The notes: generated by a model not told the origin, from the sequence alone. Shown: positions 1 to 8,346, counted from the first letter of the stretch. The stretch is DNA of 64,000 bases from Methylosinus trichosporium OB3b (GCF_002752655.1 NZ_CP023737.1:3000001-3064000), one strand, 5' to 3'. A program made the numbers and translations.

Positions 1-852
1 ATCGGGAAAAGCCGGCCGCACATCCGAGCCGGTCTCGACGATTTCGGCCTCGGCGAAGGCGGGGTGAATGGCGAAAGCGGAATTGATCAGCTCCACGAGC
101 GAGCGCGCGGTGACGCGCGAGCGCTCCTCATTCTCGATCATGGTCGCGCCGACCATATAGAGGCCGGAGCCGCGCGGCACGATATAGACCGGATGACGCG
201 GATGCAGCAGCCGCACCGGCCGCGACAATTCGATCTCCTCGCTGCGCAGCATCAGCATCTCGCCCTTGACGCCGCGCAGATCCTCGAGCGCGTCGCGCGC
301 GGCAAAGCCGCGACAATCCACGGTCCAATCGGCGCGTGGCGCCTCGGCCGTCGCCGGCGCGCAAAAGCGCAGCGTCACATTCTCCATGGCTGACAGGCGC
401 TCATGCAGCGCGCGCATGGCGGCGCGCGGCGAAAGATGCGCCTCCTGCGCAAAATAGAGCGCCTGCGAGAAGCGGTCGGCGAGCGCCGGCTCCAGCGCCG
501 CCAACCGTTCGCGGCCCAGCCGCTCGCAATGCGCGGCGCGCGGGGCGAGATCGGCGAGCTCGCCGCGGTCGCGCTCATGGGCGACGAGCAGGGTCCCGGC
601 GACCGTCGCGACCGGAATGTCTTGCGTCCAGAAAGCGAGGGCCTCTTCGCCGAGCTTCGCCACCAGCGGCTCGGTCTCGATCGCCTCGCACCAGGGGGCG
701 ATCATGCCGCCGGCGTGAAAAGAGCAGCCGAGCCCCGGCGCGGCCGCGGCCTCGACGATCTCGACCGCGGCGCTGCGGGCGAGGCCGGCGCGGGCGATCT
801 CGAAGGCGGCGCAAAGGCCGGCGACGCCGGCGCCGATCACACGGATCAGCAT
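1..852 (-). CDS. thiO: Glycine oxidase ThiO (partial, C-terminus outside window)
   Basis: FAD-dependent amine oxidase of thiamine biosynthesis; ThiO oxidises glycine to iminoglycine for the thiazole moiety. The first 284 residues are visible. They start MLIRVIGAGVAGLCAA, a Rossmann GxGxxG dinucleotide-binding motif, followed by an acidic end of beta-2 (VEIVEA) and a DAO-type FHAGGMIAPW segment. The reading frame is open to base 1, so the end of the gene lies outside. The ATG at 850-852 is the first start in frame. The assignment to ThiO rather than another DAO-family oxidase is supported by the TPP riboswitch directly upstream, so the gene is probably the first of a thi operon (thiO-S-G-E is common in Rhizobiales). 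Confidence 0.85.
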   Translation of the reverse strand, partial: MLIRVIGAGVAGLCAAFEIARAGLARSAAVEIVEAAAAPGLGCSFHAGGMIAPWCEAIETEPLVAKLGEEALAFWTQDIPVATVAGTLLVAHERDRGELADLAPRAAHCERLGRERLAALEPALADRFSQALYFAQEAHLSPRAAMRALHERLSAMENVTLRFCAPATAEAPRADWTVDCRGFAARDALEDLRGVKGEMLMLRSEEIELSRPVRLLHPRHPVYIVPRGSGLYMVGATMIENEERSRVTARSLVELINSAFAIHPAFAEAEIVETGSDVRPAFPD

Positions 853-894
853 GGCGCGCGCGAGCCCTTCGGCTCGAAAATCGGGTGCATGCGA

Positions 895-1015
895 CCTCCC
901 TACGCCAGCGCGAACTGGATCAGGTTCGAAGGGTCGCCGAGCCGCTGTCGCTCATCGGCCTCTCAGCCTCCTGCGGCCGCCGGAGCGGCCGGGCGAGGCT
1001 CCCCCGGGCGAGGAG
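895..1015 (-). promoter_or_regulatory. TPP riboswitch (THI element) upstream of thiO
   Basis: On the minus strand the conserved THI-box blocks are readable in order: GGCTGAGAGG, then ACCCTTCGAACCTGATC, then GCTGGCGTAGGGAG ending near 895. The distal P3 region lies between the first two blocks and a G-rich 5' strand sits near 1000-1015. These are the hallmark sequences of the thiamine pyrophosphate aptamer. About 40 nt separate it from the thiO start. A small hairpin at 861-876 (CGAGCC-GAAG-GGCTCG on the minus strand) holds the only purine-rich stretch before the start codon, which suggests control of translation initiation. Exact ends are approximate. Confidence 0.9.
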
Positions 1016-1123
1016 AGGGTCGCGCAATGGGGGGCGGGCGTCAAGCGGGGCGGGTGAGTTGAAAATCAGTGTTGGTGCGGCTTTCTGGTGTGAACCATCA
1101 CCCGCTTGTGGCATTCTTTCCCC

Positions 1124-1450
1124 ATGCCCACCCCGCGCCCGACCGACCCGATCCTCGCGCGCTTTCGCACCGCGCTTGCCGAGACCTATGGCGACCGGCT
1201 GGCGCGCGCTGTCTTGTACGGCTCCCGTGCGCGGGGCGAAGCGCAACCGGATTCCGATTACGACATTGCCGTGTTCTTGCGCGACATGCCCGACCGCTTC
1301 GTGGAGATGAACCGGCTCGCCGATCTCGGCACGGCGATTCTCTACGAAACCGGCGGAGTCATTCACGCCTTGCCTTATCCGGCCACGACCTACGACGACG
1401 TGCGCATGCCTTTGATGCATGAAATCCGCGCGGAAGGGCTCGATTTATGA
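1124..1450 (+). CDS. MNT-type nucleotidyltransferase, putative antitoxin (MntA-like)
   Basis: Small (108 aa) minimal nucleotidyltransferase. The signature GSRARGE followed by SDYDIAV gives the GS(x)n-DxD catalytic motif of the Pol-beta superfamily. In characterised HepT/MntA (type VII) systems such a protein adenylylates and so neutralises the HEPN partner. The ATG at 1124 (MPTPRP) is preferred; an ATG at 1106 is also in frame. Its stop overlaps the start of the HEPN gene (ATGA at 1447-1450), the usual coupled arrangement. The pair recognition is strong; toxicity and neutralisation are inferred from family. Confidence 0.8.
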   Translation: MPTPRPTDPILARFRTALAETYGDRLARAVLYGSRARGEAQPDSDYDIAVFLRDMPDRFVEMNRLADLGTAILYETGGVIHALPYPATTYDDVRMPLMHEIRAEGLDL

Positions 1451-1839
1451 AGCCCCAGACCGGCGCCTTTCTCGAAAAAGCGAATGAGCTTCTGCGACAG
1501 GCCGAGACGATGCTGGGCGTCAGCTTGAACGAAGCCGCTGGGCGCACCGCCTATCTCGCCGGCTTCCATGCCGCGCAAGCACTGATCTTCGAGAGGCACG
1601 ACCGTGTTTTCAAGAAGCATTCGAGCGTTCAGGGCGAATTCGCGCGTTTGGTGAAAGACGATCCGCGCTTCGACCTCGACCTCCGCGCCTTTCTCGGGCG
1701 CGCCTACAATCTGAAAGCTATTGCCGATTACGAGACCGGCGCGGGCTCGCATATCTCCAACGAACATGCCGCCGAAGCTGTTGCAGACGCCGTGAGGTTT
1801 GTCGGGATGCTGTCAGTTTTCGTTTCTGAAAGCGGGTGA
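1447..1839 (+). CDS. HEPN-domain protein, putative toxin RNase (HepT-like, UPF0332 type)
   Basis: A 130-residue all-helical HEPN protein. It carries RVFKKHSSVQGEF near residues 53-65: an R-x4-H element, the catalytic signature of HEPN ribonucleases, followed by the S-x-V-x-G-x-F stretch typical of the UPF0332 branch. It is translationally coupled to the preceding nucleotidyltransferase. The expected role is an RNase toxin (often tRNA-directed) held inactive by adenylylation by the partner. The codon use is like the surrounding GC-rich genes, so there is no compositional sign of recent entry. Confidence 0.78.
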   Translation: MKPQTGAFLEKANELLRQAETMLGVSLNEAAGRTAYLAGFHAAQALIFERHDRVFKKHSSVQGEFARLVKDDPRFDLDLRAFLGRAYNLKAIADYETGAGSHISNEHAAEAVADAVRFVGMLSVFVSESG

Positions 1840-2143
1840 GGCAGGTGCTGCGTGACTTCCGGCTCTGCGAGGGTTGCAAGGGGCGGACACGACGACGCCG
1901 CAGCTGATTGATGTTGACGGAAGTCCGCGGACTTGCTGAATTCGAGCGCAAGCTGCTCCGCTCCCGCACCGGCCGAGGGACGCTCCCGCGCCAGGGAGCG
2001 TGACGTCCACATGGGGAGGCCCGTTTGCCCTCGCCTTTCCGGTAGGCGACGCAAGCCGACCTCGCGTGATGGTTGAATGCGAGCAGGAGAAGGATTTCGA
2101 GGCTATCCGCGTGAAACTGTAGTCCACAAGTCTATGAGGCGTT
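1840..2143 (+). other. Intergenic region with a short hairpin, no gene seen
   Basis: About 300 bases without a convincing reading frame. It holds the palindrome GTCCGCGGAC (1924-1933) and a perfect 8-bp hairpin ACGCTCCC/GGGAGCGT (1980-2001) with no T-run, so it is not a clear terminator. GC content drops sharply towards the next gene. Confidence 0.4.
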
Positions 2144-2146
2144 GTG

Positions 2147-2965
2147 ATGGTAATGCCAAGCACAATAAACATCAGATATATGTTTATTGACGGAGAATGC
2201 CTAAATCGTATCGTTAGTAAAATAGGCGATACGTACTTTTCTGGCGCAAGGCCGCCTCTTGATTGGCGGCGTTTGGGCGACTCTTGTCGTAAGATTTTTT
2301 ATTACGATGCCATTCCCGTTCCAAAAGCCGGAGAGGACGAGGCAATATTTAACGCGCGAGCGGTACCAAAGAATTCGGAATTATCTGAAATTGACAGGCA
2401 ACCAAGATATCACGTTCGTACTGGTGAAGCTCGACATCGCCGCAAGCGAGGTAATGAGCAAAAGATGGTGGATGTTCAGCTCGCGGTTGACGCTCTTTCG
2501 ATGGCAAGCCGCGGGCTATTTACATCGTGTACGCTCATAACTGGAGACCTCGATTTCAAGCCGTTAGTTAGCGCTCTTGTCGATATGGGAGTGGATGTTA
2601 CTCTCTTATTTCCTGATGACGAGACCAATGATGACTTGAAGGCTGCTGCTGACCAATCTGATGCTCTCACCATTGCTACTTTGCAGAGCTGGATTAGTGA
2701 TGCCTTTTTACAAAAACACCAGCTTCCAAATTCGAGGTTCGATTTCGCTGATAATGTCCCGACAAATTTGACCCGACTAGCAGCATGGCCTGATGAAAGA
2801 TATGGGGACTGTCTGGTCGTAACTGACGCAAACTATTTTAGGTTGATTACGGAACGTTGCCCGCAAAATCCGGGCACGCATCGGCTTGAAATAACCAACT
2901 CAAGCGCTACCGTTTTACGTGCGTACGCTAAAGACGTTTTCAACATAGTTGCTCCAGAATGGTAG
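2147..2965 (+). CDS. NYN-domain (PIN-like) putative ribonuclease
   Basis: About 272 residues with a NYN/LabA-type PIN-like fold. An N-terminal YMFIDGECLNR gives the first catalytic Asp, KMVDVQLAVDAL the middle acidic element, and TLITGDLDFKPLV the GDxDF motif, in the expected order and spacing, over residues about 12-150. The C-terminal 100 residues are not recognised. NYN proteins are metal-dependent RNases or nucleases. The gene is clearly AT-richer and uses different codons from its GC-rich neighbours, which suggests horizontal acquisition, perhaps as a single-gene defence or RNA-decay module beside the MNT/HEPN pair. The start is ATG 2147 behind a GAGGCG; GTG 2144 is possible. Confidence 0.7.
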   Translation: MVMPSTINIRYMFIDGECLNRIVSKIGDTYFSGARPPLDWRRLGDSCRKIFYYDAIPVPKAGEDEAIFNARAVPKNSELSEIDRQPRYHVRTGEARHRRKRGNEQKMVDVQLAVDALSMASRGLFTSCTLITGDLDFKPLVSALVDMGVDVTLLFPDDETNDDLKAAADQSDALTIATLQSWISDAFLQKHQLPNSRFDFADNVPTNLTRLAAWPDERYGDCLVVTDANYFRLITERCPQNPGTHRLEITNSSATVLRAYAKDVFNIVAPEW

Positions 2966-3096
2966 TTTTGCAAAAGTAAAGCTTTTGCTGGTTTTCCAGA
3001 CCGAGTCGGCCTCGTGCGACCACAATAACGGATAGCGGAGGACGACGCCGGTCGTGAAGCCGCGGCGGGGCCACCCGCCCCTCCTCATCCGCCCAC

Positions 3097-3120
3097 ATAA
3101 AGACTTGTTTATATCTTTAT
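3097..3120. promoter_or_regulatory. Perfect 7-bp inverted repeat, probable operator for ahcY
   Basis: ATAAAGA at 3097-3103 and TCTTTAT at 3114-3120 form a perfect inverted repeat with a 10-bp AT-rich spacer, in otherwise GC-rich DNA. It abuts the putative -35 box of ahcY. ahcY genes in many bacteria are controlled by S-adenosylhomocysteine-responsive ArsR-type regulators that bind AT-rich palindromes; assigning this site to such a regulator is inference. Confidence 0.45.
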
Positions 3121-3148
3121 TGCATCCCTTCGCCCGTCTTGCTATAGG
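3120..3148 (+). promoter_or_regulatory. Putative sigma-70 promoter of ahcY
   Basis: TTGCAT (3120-3125) and TATAGG (3143-3148) are separated by exactly 17 bp, about 50 bases before the ahcY start. The -35 box overlaps the last base of the upstream inverted repeat, so a protein bound there would compete with RNA polymerase. Confidence 0.45.
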
Positions 3149-3203
3149 CGGCGGCAGCACCAGCGCTCGCCGCCCGCGCGAGGCAACGCCAGAAGGGAGC
3201 GTC

Positions 3204-4610
3204 ATGACCACGCATTTCAACGATTATGTCGTCGCCGACATCGGCCTCGCCGCATGGGGCCGCAAGGAGCTCGATATCGCCGAGACCGAGATGCCCGGCC
3301 TGATGGCGACGCGCGCCGAATATGGCCCGTCGCAGCCGCTGAAGGGCGCGCGCGTCGCCGGCTCTCTGCATATGACCATCCAGACCGCCGTGCTGATCGA
3401 GACGCTGAAGGCGCTCGGCGCGGATGTGCGCTGGGCGTCCTGCAATATTTATTCGACGCAGGATCACGCCGCCGCCGCCATCGCTGCCGCCGGCACGCCG
3501 GTCTTCGCCATCAAGGGCGAGAGCCTCGAGGATTATTGGGACTACACCCATCGCATCTTCGAATGGGGCGACGGCGGCACGCCCAACATGATTCTCGACG
3601 ACGGCGGCGACGCGACCCTCCTCATCCACCTCGGCCTGCGCGCCGAGAATGGCGACACCGCCTTCCTCGACAAGGCGACCAATGAGGAGGAGGAAGTCCT
3701 CTTCGCCGCGATCAAGAAGCGCCTGAAGGCCAATCCGGGCTTCTACAAGCGCAACGCCGAGGCCATCAAGGGCGTGACCGAGGAGACCACAACCGGCGTG
3801 CATCGTCTCTATGTGATGCACAAGGAAGGCAAGCTGCTGTGGCCGGCGATCAACGTCAATGATTCGGTCACCAAGTCGAAGTTCGACAATCTCTACGGCT
3901 GCCGCGAATCGCTGGTCGACGGCATCCGCCGCGCCACCGATGTGATGATGGCCGGCAAGGTCGCCTGCATCGCCGGCTATGGCGATGTGGGCAAGGGCTC
4001 CGCCGCCTCGCTGCGCAACGCCGGCTGCCGCGTGCTCGTCACCGAGATCGATCCGATCTGCGCGCTGCAGGCGGCGATGGAAGGCTATGAGGTCACGACG
4101 ATGGAAGACGCCGCGACGCGCGCGGACATCTTCTGCACCGCGACCGGCAATGTCGACGTCATCACCACCGAGCACATGCGCGCCATGAAGGACCGCGCCA
4201 TCGTCTGCAACATCGGCCATTTCGACAGCGAGATTCAGGTCGCCGGCCTGCGCAATCTCAAATGGCACAATGTGAAGCCGCAGGTCGACGAGGTCGAGTT
4301 CGCCGACGGCAAGCGCATCATCCTGCTCGCCGAAGGCCGCCTCGTGAATCTCGGCTGCGCAACCGGCCATCCGTCCTTCGTGATGTCCGCGTCCTTCACC
4401 AATCAGACGCTGGCGCAGATCGAGCTGTGGACCAAGCAGGGCGAATATCCGGTGGGCGTCTACACGCTGCCCAAGCATCTCGACGAGAAGGTCGCCTCGC
4501 TGCATCTCGCCAAGATCGGCGTGAAGCTGACCAAGATGACGGAGCAGCAGTCCGCCTATCTCAACGTGCCGCAGAACGGCCCGTTCAAGCCGGAGCATTA
4601 TCGGTATTGA
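3204..4610 (+). CDS. ahcY: Adenosylhomocysteinase
   Basis: S-adenosylhomocysteine hydrolase, cytosolic, NAD-dependent; splits SAH to adenosine and homocysteine and so keeps the methylation cycle running. The 468-residue protein is full length. It starts [19 protein letters not shown] and holds the family signatures [16 protein letters not shown], the NAD-binding [10 protein letters not shown] and GHFDSEIQ, and ends in the invariant KPEHYRY. ATG 3204 is chosen because it begins at the conserved N-terminus and follows AGAAGGGAGCG; an open frame upstream to 3054 is not conserved in character. Followed by a strong terminator, so it is probably monocistronic. Confidence 0.98.
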   Translation: MTTHFNDYVVADIGLAAWGRKELDIAETEMPGLMATRAEYGPSQPLKGARVAGSLHMTIQTAVLIETLKALGADVRWASCNIYSTQDHAAAAIAAAGTPVFAIKGESLEDYWDYTHRIFEWGDGGTPNMILDDGGDATLLIHLGLRAENGDTAFLDKATNEEEEVLFAAIKKRLKANPGFYKRNAEAIKGVTEETTTGVHRLYVMHKEGKLLWPAINVNDSVTKSKFDNLYGCRESLVDGIRRATDVMMAGKVACIAGYGDVGKGSAASLRNAGCRVLVTEIDPICALQAAMEGYEVTTMEDAATRADIFCTATGNVDVITTEHMRAMKDRAIVCNIGHFDSEIQVAGLRNLKWHNVKPQVDEVEFADGKRIILLAEGRLVNLGCATGHPSFVMSASFTNQTLAQIELWTKQGEYPVGVYTLPKHLDEKVASLHLAKIGVKLTKMTEQQSAYLNVPQNGPFKPEHYRY

Positions 4611-4618
4611 CGATGCGG

Positions 4619-4646
4619 CCCCGCTTCTTTCGGAAGCGGGGCTTTT
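4619..4646 (+). terminator. Rho-independent terminator of ahcY
   Basis: A 9-bp perfect stem CCCCGCTTC/GAAGCGGGG with a short loop (4619-4641) is followed by a T-run at 4643-4646, just after the ahcY stop. Confidence 0.85.
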
Positions 4647-4657
4647 CGCAGGCAAGT

Positions 4658-4680
4658 GGACCGCGAGCCTCCAGGCTCGC
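4658..4680 (+). repeat. REP sequence, left flank of the RAYT gene
   Basis: A 23-nt element: a GGACC head followed by the hairpin GCGAGCC-TCC-GGCTCGC-like palindrome. It is the exact reverse complement of the copy at 5345-5367 on the other side of the transposase gene, and nearly identical copies occur at 11609-11667, 24867-24926 and 38984-39042. Confidence 0.85.
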
Positions 4681-4713
4681 ATCGCCGCGCAACTCGTTCA
4701 CGCTCGCGCCGCC

Positions 4714-5319
4714 CTATCCTCGACTCTGCGCGGCGGAGGACCACGGCCAGTCTTCCGGCCGCGACACGAGTCCGGCGACGACCGGATTGTTCTCGATATA
4801 GCCGACCGTGCTTTCGAAATCGCGCGCGCTGCGCATATAGCGGTCGAAATAATCTCGCGCCCAGAAAGCTCCCGCATCGCCATCGGCCCGAACGATGCGG
4901 CGCGCGGTGAAGATCTTCCAGCTTTTGACGACGTCGCCGAGACGCGTGCCCTCTCGAAACGTCGCCAGCGCATGCACGTGGTTGGGCATGACACACCACG
5001 CGTGCAGGTCATACCGCTCGCCGTCGAAGGCGCGTAGCGACGCCGACACGAGATGCGCATTGTCGGGCTGCAGAAGAGGCGCGCCATCGTCAGCGCTGCT
5101 GTCGAGCCACTCTTCGAATCGGCGCATCCGTTCCGCATCGTTCGAGCAAGTCGAGACGAATTTGGGCAGAGGGCCAGCCACCCGAAAAACAACATGCTGC
5201 GCGCGCTCCGGCGTCTCGAAATGGGGAAGATAGCCGCGACAATGCCATCCCCTCGGCGATCTCCGCGTCGTCATGGCCGCGCGCTCCGATGAACCGGGAA
5301 TATGAGCCTTTATCCGCAA
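4714..5319 (-). CDS. REP-associated tyrosine transposase (RAYT, Y1/HUH family)
   Basis: About 201 residues of the Y1_Tnp/IS200-like family. The start RGWHCRGYLPHF is typical of RAYTs. The HUH metal-binding motif is CVMPNHVHALA, and the candidate nucleophilic tyrosine lies in VGYIENNPVVAGL, near residue 175. RAYTs are single-copy, domesticated transposases that cleave REP sequences. This one is bracketed by a perfect inverted REP pair (4658-4680 and 5345-5367), which is the classical REPtron layout. The start is either 5319 (MRIKAHIP) or an internal ATG at 5274 (MTTRRSPRGWH); the second keeps all conserved sequence. Likely source of the dispersed REPIN-like doublets in this genome. Confidence 0.9.
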   Translation of the reverse strand: MRIKAHIPGSSERAAMTTRRSPRGWHCRGYLPHFETPERAQHVVFRVAGPLPKFVSTCSNDAERMRRFEEWLDSSADDGAPLLQPDNAHLVSASLRAFDGERYDLHAWCVMPNHVHALATFREGTRLGDVVKSWKIFTARRIVRADGDAGAFWARDYFDRYMRSARDFESTVGYIENNPVVAGLVSRPEDWPWSSAAQSRG

Positions 5320-5532
5320 TCAGGCTGATTTGTTCGAGATCTTTGCGAGCCTGGAGGCTCGCGGTCCGTGCCGTCTAGCCGGCCCAGCAGTAGACATCTC
5401 GAAACAGACGGCGATCGCGCGAAGATGGGAGAGGCCGACGATTTCCTCGTGCGTCAGAGGATTGCCCTCGATCACCTGCATATGCAGCATCTCGAGGCGA
5501 CGCTCGCGCGTCTGTTCGATCTTCGTGCTCAT
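5320..5532 (-). CDS. Hypothetical small protein, C-terminus read from a REP
   Basis: A 70-residue open frame starting MSTKIEQTRERRLEML, immediately upstream of the RAYT gene on the same strand. The first 45 residues (RERRLEMLHMQVIEGNPLT and the following EEIVGLSHLRAIA) look like a small helical protein. The last 20 are the translation of the right-hand REP, so the original 3' end was probably changed by REP insertion. No family is recognised and it may not be expressed. Confidence 0.3.
   Translation of the reverse strand: MSTKIEQTRERRLEMLHMQVIEGNPLTHEEIVGLSHLRAIAVCFEMSTAGPARRHGPRASRLAKISNKSA
5345..5367 (-). repeat. REP sequence, right flank of the RAYT gene
   Basis: Exact inverted copy of the 23-nt REP at 4658-4680; the two copies flank the transposase gene, about 660 bases apart. 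Confidence 0.85.
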
Positions 5533-5700
5533 GCCAGAGGGATACCATGATCGGCGAGACCGGTATATGAAGCGGGCGCGGCCCTTGCGCCGCGGCGAAA
5601 TTTTTTCGCCTGGCGACGCCGACGCCAGTTCGGCGAAACCCTTACGTGAGAATGCTCCCGGTCGCGTCGCGCGTTTCCCTTTCCATCAACGCGTCATAGA

Positions 5701-8346
5701 TTGGTGACGATTCGGGAGGGCGCGTCGCTCGGGCGCGCGAACGGCTTGCGGCGTTTGTTTGCGATGAGCCTTTGCAATCGAACGTGGAGACCGGTTCGCA
5801 TGCACGACAGGACGGCCTTCGGGCCGAAAGCGCAGCCGCCCGCCGAGCGCCGGCGGAGCCGCCGAGCGGGCGCGCTTCGGCGATCGGCGGCCTTGGCGCT
5901 GGCCGGCGGAATGCTGCTGGCGCGCCCCGCGCGCGCGCAGGCGCTGGCGGGATTGCTGGCGGCCGGCGACAGCGGCGAGTTCGCCAATCTCGCGCTCAGC
6001 CTCGGACTTGTTTTGTTCTCTAGCGTCGTCGCCCTCGCGCATCTGACGGAGCGAAAGCGATGGAGCCGCGGGCAGGCGCGGCTGGCCGCGGAGCTGGAGG
6101 CCGCGCGCAGCAAGCTCGACCGCGCCGAGACCTTCTTGGCGAGCGAGCCGCAGCTGCTCGTCTCCTGGGACGGCGCCGCCAGCGAGCCGGATGTGGAGAA
6201 CAGCCTCGGCGACGCCGCCTTCGCGCGCCGCCCGCTCGCCTTCGGCACCTGGCTGACGATGAAGGACGCGCGCGAGCTCGAGGAGAGGATCGGCTGGCTG
6301 CGCCAGAGCGGCGAAGGCTTCCGCCTCGCCGTCGCCAGTCCGCAAGGGAGGCGCTTCGAGGCCGAAGGCCGCGCCGTCGCCGGCCGCGCCGTGCTGCGCA
6401 TTCGCGAGGTCTCGGGCGATCGGCTGGAGCTGCTGTCGCTGCGCGAGCGCCATGCGCGCTGCGTCGCCGAGGCGGAAGGGCTGCACGCCATGCTGGAGGC
6501 GCTGCCGACGCCGGTGTGGATGCGCTCCGCCGACGGTCGCCTCTCCTTCGTCAACGCCGCTTACGCCGCCGCCGTGGAGGCGGAGAGCCCGGCCGACGCG
6601 CTGCGCCGTCAGATCGAGCTCATCGACCATCAGGCGCGGGCCGAGGCCACGGTCGCGCGCACGCGCGACGAGGTGTTTCGCGCGCGCGTCACCGCTGTCG
6701 TCGCGGGCGAGCGGCACGGGCTCGATGTCGTCGAGGCGCCTTTTCACGGCGCCTCCGCCGCGCTCGCGCTCGACCGCCACGAGATCGACGCCATGCGCTC
6801 CGATCTCGAGCAGCAGATGCAGGCGCATGCGCGCACGATGGATCAGCTGCCGATCGCCGTGGCCATTTTCGACCGGCGCAAGCGGCTCGTCTATCGCAAC
6901 GCCGCCTATGAGCGGCTGTGGCCGCCGCTCGACCGCGCCTTTCTCGATCAGGGCCCGAGCGACAGCCAGATTCTCGACCGTCTGCGCGCCGAGCAGCGGC
7001 TGCCGGTGGAGACCGACTACAAGGCCTGGAAATCGCGCCTGCTCGAAGCCTATCGCTCCTCCGAGGAGCATCACGAGCACATTTGGCACATGCCCGACGG
7101 GCGCACGCTGCGCGTCGTCGTCAATGTCAATCCGCAGGGCGGCGTCACTTATCTCTATGACGATGTGAGCGAGCGCTATTTCCTCGAGACGCGTTTCCAT
7201 GCGCTCGACCGCATGCAGAACGAGACGCTGGAGAATCTGCGCGAGGGCGTCGCCGTGTTCGGCGCCGACGGGCGCCTGCGTTTCTGCAATCCCGCCTTCG
7301 TCGCTCTGTGGCGGCTCGACAAGCACGCGCTCGACGAGAAGCCGCGCTTCGACGCCGTCGCCGGCCTCTGCGCCAAGCTGCATGCGAATGAGGACACCTG
7401 GAGCGAATTGCGCGGCTTCGTCACCGGCCTGCAGGAAATGCGCAAGGGCTTCACCCGCCGCATCGCGCGCTCGGACGGCAGCGTGCTCGACTGCACGGCG
7501 CAGACGCTTCCCGAGGGCGCGGCGCTGCTCACTTTCGTCGATGTGACGGCGGGCGTGAATGTCGAGCGCGCGCTCACCGAGCGCAACGAGGCCTTGATTG
7601 CGGCGGAGAAGATCCGCAACGACTTCGTCCATCACGTCTCCTATGAGCTGCGCTCGCCGCTCAACAACATCATCGGCTTCAGCCATCTGCTCGGCGAGAA
7701 ATCGACCGGCGAGCTCAACGCCAAGCAGCTCGAATATCTGAGCTATGTCGGCAAATCATCGGCGGCGCTGCTCGCCATCATCAACGACATTCTCGATCTC
7801 GCGACGATCGACAGCGACGCCATGGCGCTCGAGCTCGGCGACGTCGATGTCGAGGATGCGATGCGCGCGGCGGCCGAGGGCGTGCAGGACCGGCTCGCCG
7901 AGAATACGATCGAGCTCAAGATCGTCGCCACCGGCGACGTCGGCTGCTTCCGCGGCGACGCCAAGCGCATCAGGCAGATTCTCTTCAATCTGCTCTCCAA
8001 CGCCATCGGCTTTTCACGGCCGGGACAAACCATTACCCTCGCCGCGCTGCGCCGCGAGGGCGAGATCGTGCTCAAGGTCGCCGATCGCGGGCGCGGCATC
8101 GCGCCGGAGGCTCTGGAAAAAGTGTTCGATCGATTTGAGTCCCATACGGCGGGCTCGCGCCATCGCGGGGTCGGCCTCGGCCTCTCGATCGTGCGCGCCT
8201 TCACCGAGCTGCACGGCGGCCGCGTGCTGATCGATTCGGCTCTCGGCGAGGGAACCACGGTCACCTGCATCTTTCCGACCGACGAGGGCTCCGACCAGAG
8301 CGCCGCGACGCCGGACGAGACGCGCGAGCGAGGACGCGCCTCATGA
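5701..8346 (+). CDS. divL: DivL-like PAS-domain pseudo-histidine kinase with Tyr at the phosphorylation site
   Basis: Large sensor-kinase-like protein (881 aa from the first start; starts at 5764 or 5800 are also possible). It has an N-terminal hydrophobic segment (ANLALSLGLVLFSSVVALAH, about residues 95-120), several PAS-like regions (about 260-620), then a HisKA/HATPase core. The H-box reads HVSYELRSPLNNIIGF, with Tyr648 where ordinary kinases have His. The N-box (LFNLLSNAIGFS) and G-boxes (DRGRGIAPE, GVGLGLSIVRAF) are intact. Tyr in this position is the hallmark of Caulobacter DivL, which acts on the CckA-CtrA cell-cycle pathway. Overlaps tsaE by the ATGA-type junction at 8343; ahcY-divL-tsaE order is common in Rhizobiales. 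Confidence 0.85.
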   Translation: MVTIREGASLGRANGLRRLFAMSLCNRTWRPVRMHDRTAFGPKAQPPAERRRSRRAGALRRSAALALAGGMLLARPARAQALAGLLAAGDSGEFANLALSLGLVLFSSVVALAHLTERKRWSRGQARLAAELEAARSKLDRAETFLASEPQLLVSWDGAASEPDVENSLGDAAFARRPLAFGTWLTMKDARELEERIGWLRQSGEGFRLAVASPQGRRFEAEGRAVAGRAVLRIREVSGDRLELLSLRERHARCVAEAEGLHAMLEALPTPVWMRSADGRLSFVNAAYAAAVEAESPADALRRQIELIDHQARAEATVARTRDEVFRARVTAVVAGERHGLDVVEAPFHGASAALALDRHEIDAMRSDLEQQMQAHARTMDQLPIAVAIFDRRKRLVYRNAAYERLWPPLDRAFLDQGPSDSQILDRLRAEQRLPVETDYKAWKSRLLEAYRSSEEHHEHIWHMPDGRTLRVVVNVNPQGGVTYLYDDVSERYFLETRFHALDRMQNETLENLREGVAVFGADGRLRFCNPAFVALWRLDKHALDEKPRFDAVAGLCAKLHANEDTWSELRGFVTGLQEMRKGFTRRIARSDGSVLDCTAQTLPEGAALLTFVDVTAGVNVERALTERNEALIAAEKIRNDFVHHVSYELRSPLNNIIGFSHLLGEKSTGELNAKQLEYLSYVGKSSAALLAIINDILDLATIDSDAMALELGDVDVEDAMRAAAEGVQDRLAENTIELKIVATGDVGCFRGDAKRIRQILFNLLSNAIGFSRPGQTITLAALRREGEIVLKVADRGRGIAPEALEKVFDRFESHTAGSRHRGVGLGLSIVRAFTELHGGRVLIDSALGEGTTVTCIFPTDEGSDQSAATPDETRERGRAS

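Noticed and set aside
861..876. Calling the thiO leader hairpin a REP copy
   Set aside because: Only the GCGAGCC/GGCTCG core agrees; the GGACC head is missing and the position fits a translation-control hairpin equally well.
336..1310. A 324-codon plus-strand frame across thiO and the riboswitch
   Set aside because: Arg/Ser/Pro-rich translation typical of a wrong frame, and it covers a conserved riboswitch on the other strand.
3117..4682. A 521-codon frame opposite ahcY
   Set aside because: Antisense shadow of a certain housekeeping gene.
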